Assembly (NCBI GenBank): GCA_937949535.1
Contig: CALEDI010000328.1
Coordinates: 1-35,520, forward strand
Source: an uncultured Lewinella sp.
Lineage (GTDB): Bacteria > Bacteroidota > Bacteroidia > Chitinophagales > Saprospiraceae
DNA: 35,520 nt
Reading direction: 5' to 3'
The first letter of the stretch is position 1; each line of letters opens with the position of its first letter. This document shows, piece by piece, positions 32,369 through 35,520 of the stretch. The position numbers and the translations under genes were made by a program. Below the pieces are notes generated by a model. That model ran no database searches. It saw only the letters and a list, made by a program, of their open reading frames with translations, and was not told the DNA's origin.

Positions 32369-32482
32369 GTATGTAGTAGGTAACAGCTCTAAAATCGTCG
32401 GACCAACTTTTGGCCGACTTCGTCAGGCCAAAAGAATTGGTCAGACGATCAGTCGCTTGTTCTTACCTGCTACTCTACATAC
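32369..32482. repeat. Multi-segment 114-bp inverted repeat between the FGE-like and sigma genes
   Basis: Nested pairs are GTATGTAG/CTACATAC, ATCGTC/GACGAT, CCAA/TTGG and CTTTTGGCC/GGCCAAAAG around GACTTCGTCA. The outer right arm covers the last codons and stop of the FGE-like gene. It could serve as a bidirectional terminator or a decayed insertion element. Confidence 0.6.
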
Positions 32483-34524
32483 TCCATCACCAGCCGGAAG
32501 CCGGTAGAAGGGTGTGGTAGTTGGCGTTGTTTCGTTACGCCAATTTGCATATAGTAGGAAGCGTCCAGCCAGCCTCCTCCGATGGTTTGGTTGGGGGTGG
32601 CGGTCATTTCAGCAGCATTACCAGACATATTGTAGAGGCCGTAGTCGTTGGGGAAGTAGGCGTCTACATGCACGGTTAGGTCTCCGCCGTCGTCTTCGTA
32701 GTCGCAGTTGAGTTTTTTAAGCAACTCGGCTTTGTCTTTTCTTTTTAGCTGGGTATCTCCTTTAGCCCTGACAGCAAATTTTTCAAACTCTGCCTTTGAT
32801 TCGGGAAGGTAAGTATTGAAGTTGGCCAATAAACAGCCTTTGGCGTTGCGGTAATACGGGCCGCCCCACGGGTACGGAGCGTTGGCTCGCCCGCCTTTGG
32901 CAGCGTAGGCAAACTCTTCGGCGCGTGGTAAGCGAAAGCGGACGTTGCGGCCGTCTTTTCGTTTCGGGTCGGCGTTGTAGGCTTCGCTTAGCCAGTTGGC
33001 GTACATAGTTGCGGCTTGGTGGGAAACATTGACGATGGGATTGCGGCCAAACGCTGTTGTATTTGTGCCGTTGAAGAATGCTTCCGCAGCCTCACGCAAA
33101 CTGGCGGGCTCAACGTCGGTAGTCTTGAAGGAAGCGATGGCCGCCGAATCGAGTTGTTCAAACCGGCGTTGGCGCAGCAAGTCTTCGAGGAAGAGCTGAT
33201 AGTCTGCGTTGCTGACTTCGGTTTCTTGGATATGAAAAGCATTGACGGATAGCTTGGCGTCTTCGGCAGACTGTTGGTACACTCCGCTGGGAATAAAGGC
33301 GATGTTTTTGAGAATATCTTTGGCCCGAACGCCGGGTTGGTCGCTTGCTAAGCTACCGTCGTTGTCTTCGTTCAGGTACGTGTTGATGTCTTCCGTTCGG
33401 CCCGCCCGCGCCGCGACGGCGCGGAGCAGGGGCAATACTTCTCGGAAGCGCGGCGAAGGGTTCGTCTGGTTGTAGGCGTGCAGTTCCAGCAGTGCGGGCA
33501 GGTAGTTTTGGTTGAGTTCGTCGGCAACGGCTTGGGCGGGGCCGTTGGTAAGCGGCTGGCGGAGTTGCTCCATCCGGAATTCGTGTTCGAAGTTGCTCGC
33601 CAATATTTCCAAGTTGTCAATTGGGGAGTCGCCGTAGTAGAAGGCTAAGCCGCTGAGGTAGAGTTTGTCTTTCGGCAGCTCGTCTAGGTAAGCACGCCCA
33701 GTAGCCGCGAGGTATACCGGCCTAGATTGGGTTGCGAGCAACTCCAACAATTCAGGAACCGAAGGCGGCGCTCCTTCAGCCACGAACGGATCATCTAGGC
33801 CAATCCCTTTGAGGAAGCCCTTCCGCATCTCCGGATACCCACGCAGTAGGGGTACACTGGCCACCAGCACGTCTTCCCGGATACCGTAGACCGACTGCAA
33901 CACCCAACTCGGGTACGTGTCTGCGTCTCCGTTGGTGAGCAAGATGCCGTTGTTGCCCGCAGATAGGAGCTGGTTGTAGTTGTACTCCATCACGCCGGAG
34001 GGGATGGGGTCTTGCCGGTGCATTTTTCCTGAAAACACGTCTCGTTGTTCGGTTTCTCCGCGCGATTCGTGGTAGGCGATCAGGGCGGAATACGCTTCGT
34101 ACCGCTCCGGTCTGTTGGCGTGGGCGATGAGGAGATCAGCCCAGCGCTCCGTTGGGTGGCGGTTTGCGGCAAAGCGGAGATAAGGGAGGTAGAAGTCGTT
34201 GGGGTCCATCACTTTCTCTGCCGCGCTGAGGATGGCAGCTAAGTCGTGCTGCCCGGAGCCAAAGCGATTGCTGTAGTTGGCGGTTTTGAAGTAGTGGAAC
34301 CAAGCTTCGTCGGATGAGCAGTCGCCGTTGGCGACGGCCCGCCAGTCTTCCGCTTGTTGGTCGTAGAAAGCGCCGTCGTGCTTGGCGCGCATGATGTCTA
34401 CGAAGGGGTGCGGGAGGGCGAGGTCCGTGCAGTCTGGGGCGAGGTCGTTGCAGCCGAAGTATGAGTTGGCGGTCATTGGCTGTAACCAACAACTCAAGAG
34501 TAAGGCGAAGAGGAGGCGTAGCAT
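32470..34524 (-). CDS. Exported protein with C-terminal FGE-sulfatase (SUMF1-like) domain
   Basis: The 684-aa protein has a short export signal (MLRLLFALLLSC); the Cys at 12 may be a lipobox, or cleavage may occur near MTANS. Residues 50-180 are helical. Residues 190-230 (NNGILLTNGDADTYPSWVLQ, GIREDVLVASVPLL) match a motif found in the soluble part of DUF2723 membrane proteins. Residues 408-684 are an FGE-like fold (IAFIPSGVYQ, ETEVSNADYQLFLED, VNVSHQAATMYANWLSEAYN, VRFRLPRAEEFAYAAKGG, NDYGLYNMSGNAAEM, STGFRLVMEY). The catalytic cysteines of true FGE near the end are absent. It resembles GldJ/GldK-type structural proteins of gliding and type IX secretion, but no gld genes are adjacent. Confidence 0.75.
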   Translation of the reverse strand: MLRLLFALLLSCWLQPMTANSYFGCNDLAPDCTDLALPHPFVDIMRAKHDGAFYDQQAEDWRAVANGDCSSDEAWFHYFKTANYSNRFGSGQHDLAAILSAAEKVMDPNDFYLPYLRFAANRHPTERWADLLIAHANRPERYEAYSALIAYHESRGETEQRDVFSGKMHRQDPIPSGVMEYNYNQLLSAGNNGILLTNGDADTYPSWVLQSVYGIREDVLVASVPLLRGYPEMRKGFLKGIGLDDPFVAEGAPPSVPELLELLATQSRPVYLAATGRAYLDELPKDKLYLSGLAFYYGDSPIDNLEILASNFEHEFRMEQLRQPLTNGPAQAVADELNQNYLPALLELHAYNQTNPSPRFREVLPLLRAVAARAGRTEDINTYLNEDNDGSLASDQPGVRAKDILKNIAFIPSGVYQQSAEDAKLSVNAFHIQETEVSNADYQLFLEDLLRQRRFEQLDSAAIASFKTTDVEPASLREAAEAFFNGTNTTAFGRNPIVNVSHQAATMYANWLSEAYNADPKRKDGRNVRFRLPRAEEFAYAAKGGRANAPYPWGGPYYRNAKGCLLANFNTYLPESKAEFEKFAVRAKGDTQLKRKDKAELLKKLNCDYEDDGGDLTVHVDAYFPNDYGLYNMSGNAAEMTATPNQTIGGGWLDASYYMQIGVTKQRQLPHPSTGFRLVMEYVE

Positions 34525-34588
34525 AGGTTTGGGGGTTGCTTTTGCCTTTGTTTACACCGTGGGGTGGCGGTGGTTCAATTTCGGTTCC

Positions 34589-35161
34589 CTACTTATTCTT
34601 CTTCACGTACTCTGTCAGAATAACAATCATCTGCGTCTCTACCTTCCCTTCAATGTGGCCTGCGTTGTCGTGGACCAAGCGGATGTTACGGACGGCCGTG
34701 CCGCGCTTAGCCGTGAAGTTGGCCCCTTTCACTTTGAGGTCTTTGATGAGCGTTACGGAGTCTCCGGCTTGCAGGATGTTTCCGTTGCTGTCTTTGTGGA
34801 CCAGGGCGTCTTCGTCTGGCACACCAGCCTTGGCCCAGGCTAGGGTTTCGTCTTCGAGGTAGATCATGTCTAGCAGGTCTTGGGGCCAGCCTTCGCTGCG
34901 TAGTTGGTGGAGCATCCGGTAGGCGACGACCTTTACGGCGTCGGTCTCCGACCACATGCTGTCGTTGAGGCAACGCCAGTCGTTGGGGGCTGGGTCTGTG
35001 GTGCCGTCGAGTTGGTCTTTCAACTTCTGGGCGACGAGTATGGTCTGCTCCATTGAGCCATCGAAATTGGGACCGACCTCGTAAACGGCGAGGTTTTCGG
35101 TTTCGCCGCTTAGTTCGCAGGCATTGTTGGCGCGTTGGAGGAGGGCTTTGTCGATTTTCAT
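34589..35161 (-). CDS. PhnA-domain (YjdM-like) protein with degenerate zinc site
   Basis: The protein has 190 residues from ATG 35161; the track opens 24 codons earlier, upstream of the promoter box. The N-terminal segment LLQRANNACELSGETENLAVYEV corresponds to the family zinc ribbon, but the second Cys of CELCG is Ser. The later CxxC pair is replaced by AQKLKDQL, so only one ligand remains. The C-terminal PhnA domain is intact: DSNGNILQAGDSVTLIKDLKVKGANFTAKRGTAVRNIRL and HIEGKVETQMIVILTEYVKK. Despite the old name, a phosphonate role is not established for this family. TACCTTCG lies five bases before the ATG. Confidence 0.85.
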   Translation of the reverse strand: MKIDKALLQRANNACELSGETENLAVYEVGPNFDGSMEQTILVAQKLKDQLDGTTDPAPNDWRCLNDSMWSETDAVKVVAYRMLHQLRSEGWPQDLLDMIYLEDETLAWAKAGVPDEDALVHKDSNGNILQAGDSVTLIKDLKVKGANFTAKRGTAVRNIRLVHDNAGHIEGKVETQMIVILTEYVKKNK

Positions 35162-35166
35162 GGGGG

Positions 35167-35174
35167 CGAAGGTA
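35167..35174 (-). promoter_or_regulatory. -7 box five bases before the PhnA-domain gene start
   Basis: On the minus strand TACCTTCG-CCCCC-ATGAAAA, identical over 20 bases to the rlmI start. Confidence 0.5.
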
Positions 35175-35297
35175 CGGTACTGGAGTGAGCTGCTTCTGGT
35201 AGCTCGCTCTAGGTTTACGTGAGGCTTGCCCATAAGCCACCGGACGCTTCAGGACCTCCTTTAGCTTTGCAGAAGAACGAATTAGAAAGAAATTGAT

Positions 35298-35349
35298 ATT
35301 TAATATCGGCGGTCGTCTCATCAAGAGACGACGACCGTCGAGATTAAAT
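35298..35349. repeat. 52-bp near-perfect hairpin in the terminal gap
   Basis: ATTTAAT/ATTAAAT outer arms, then GTCGTCTC-atcaa-GAGACGAC, with a three-base bulge. It lies in the final gap 35175-35520, where I see no convincing gene. An ATG at 35481 opens MIRPNPYSNPSSQ to the window edge, but it is too short to call. Confidence 0.5.
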
Positions 35350-35520
35350 GTTAATTTCCCCCACACAAGATTTTGGAACAAAACAAGACTCGTTGAACTA
35401 TAGGAGGTAAACTAATAGGATCTCCATACGCCACTTCTAACGAAAAAGGCTAAGCTTCGATTCAGCACCTTCGATAGTTTATGATTCGCCCAAACCCATA
35501 TAGCAATCCATCTTCACAGT

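Noticed and set aside
35481-35520. Start of a further plus-strand gene (MIRPNPYSNPSSQ...)
   Set aside because: Only 13 codons are visible before the window ends and there is no clear promoter or ribosome site.

Overview
The window comes from a Bacteroidota chromosome. The evidence is promoter boxes of the TAnnTTTG type upstream of many genes, very weak use of Shine-Dalgarno sites, a PKD-rich secreted adhesin-like protein, a TonB-type receptor with a carboxypeptidase-regulatory front domain, and a two-gene TPR protein plus outer-membrane barrel locus. GC is moderate to high for the phylum. A Saprospiria/Lewinella-like organism is my best guess, but this is inference. I see no rRNA, tRNA, CRISPR array or prophage. 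No complete transposase gene is present.

Layout. 1-3473 (-): the 5' part of a giant secreted multi-domain protein that runs off the window; the ORF track misses it because its stop codon lies outside. 3694-5161 (+): CPBP intramembrane protease and a DUF1330 protein. 5336-6412 (+): class II fructose-bisphosphate aldolase with a strong terminator. 6413-7065: a structured gap with an opposing terminator. 7066-11969 (+): 1053-aa TPR protein followed by a plug-less outer-membrane barrel. 12003-13022 (+): threonine aldolase, convergent with an EAD11-like protein (13019-13708, -). 13920-15284 (-): a basic low-complexity secreted protein and nicotinamidase. 15452-17914 (+): TonB-type receptor. 18209-19882 (+): glycerol-3-phosphate dehydrogenase. 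20123-21184 (+): MlaD/MCE lipid-transport protein. 21190-21786 (-): two-TM unknown protein. 21945-23336 (-) and 23568-24584 (+): divergent RtcB RNA ligase and WYL regulator. 24789-26906 (-): NfeD-like protein and flotillin operon. 27414-28598 (+): RlmI-type rRNA methyltransferase. 28769-28904: candidate small RNA. 29064-30863 (+): acyl-CoA dehydrogenase behind a double palindromic operator. 31185-32302 (-): ECF sigma and membrane anti-sigma pair. 32470-34524 (-): FGE-sulfatase-like surface protein. 34589-35161 (-): PhnA-domain protein.

Most genes are ordinary housekeeping or envelope genes. The unusual content is mainly non-coding. (i) A 20-base motif close to GGGCGCGGCCGCAGGTGCAA occurs nine times on both strands, inside genes and between them. 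(ii) Two intergenic insertions share a 63-bp hairpin core with compensatory changes, have different inverted arms, and are each flanked by direct repeats of 8-10 bp. (iii) A 155-bp cloverleaf-like palindromic element with perfect 18-bp ends lies at 30994-31148. (iv) The rtcB/WYL pair has GTTGCAG-type repeats in its shared promoter and a perfect 24-bp direct repeat just beyond each 3' end. (v) Several genes have a -7 promoter box only 3-5 bases before the ATG, which suggests leaderless mRNAs.
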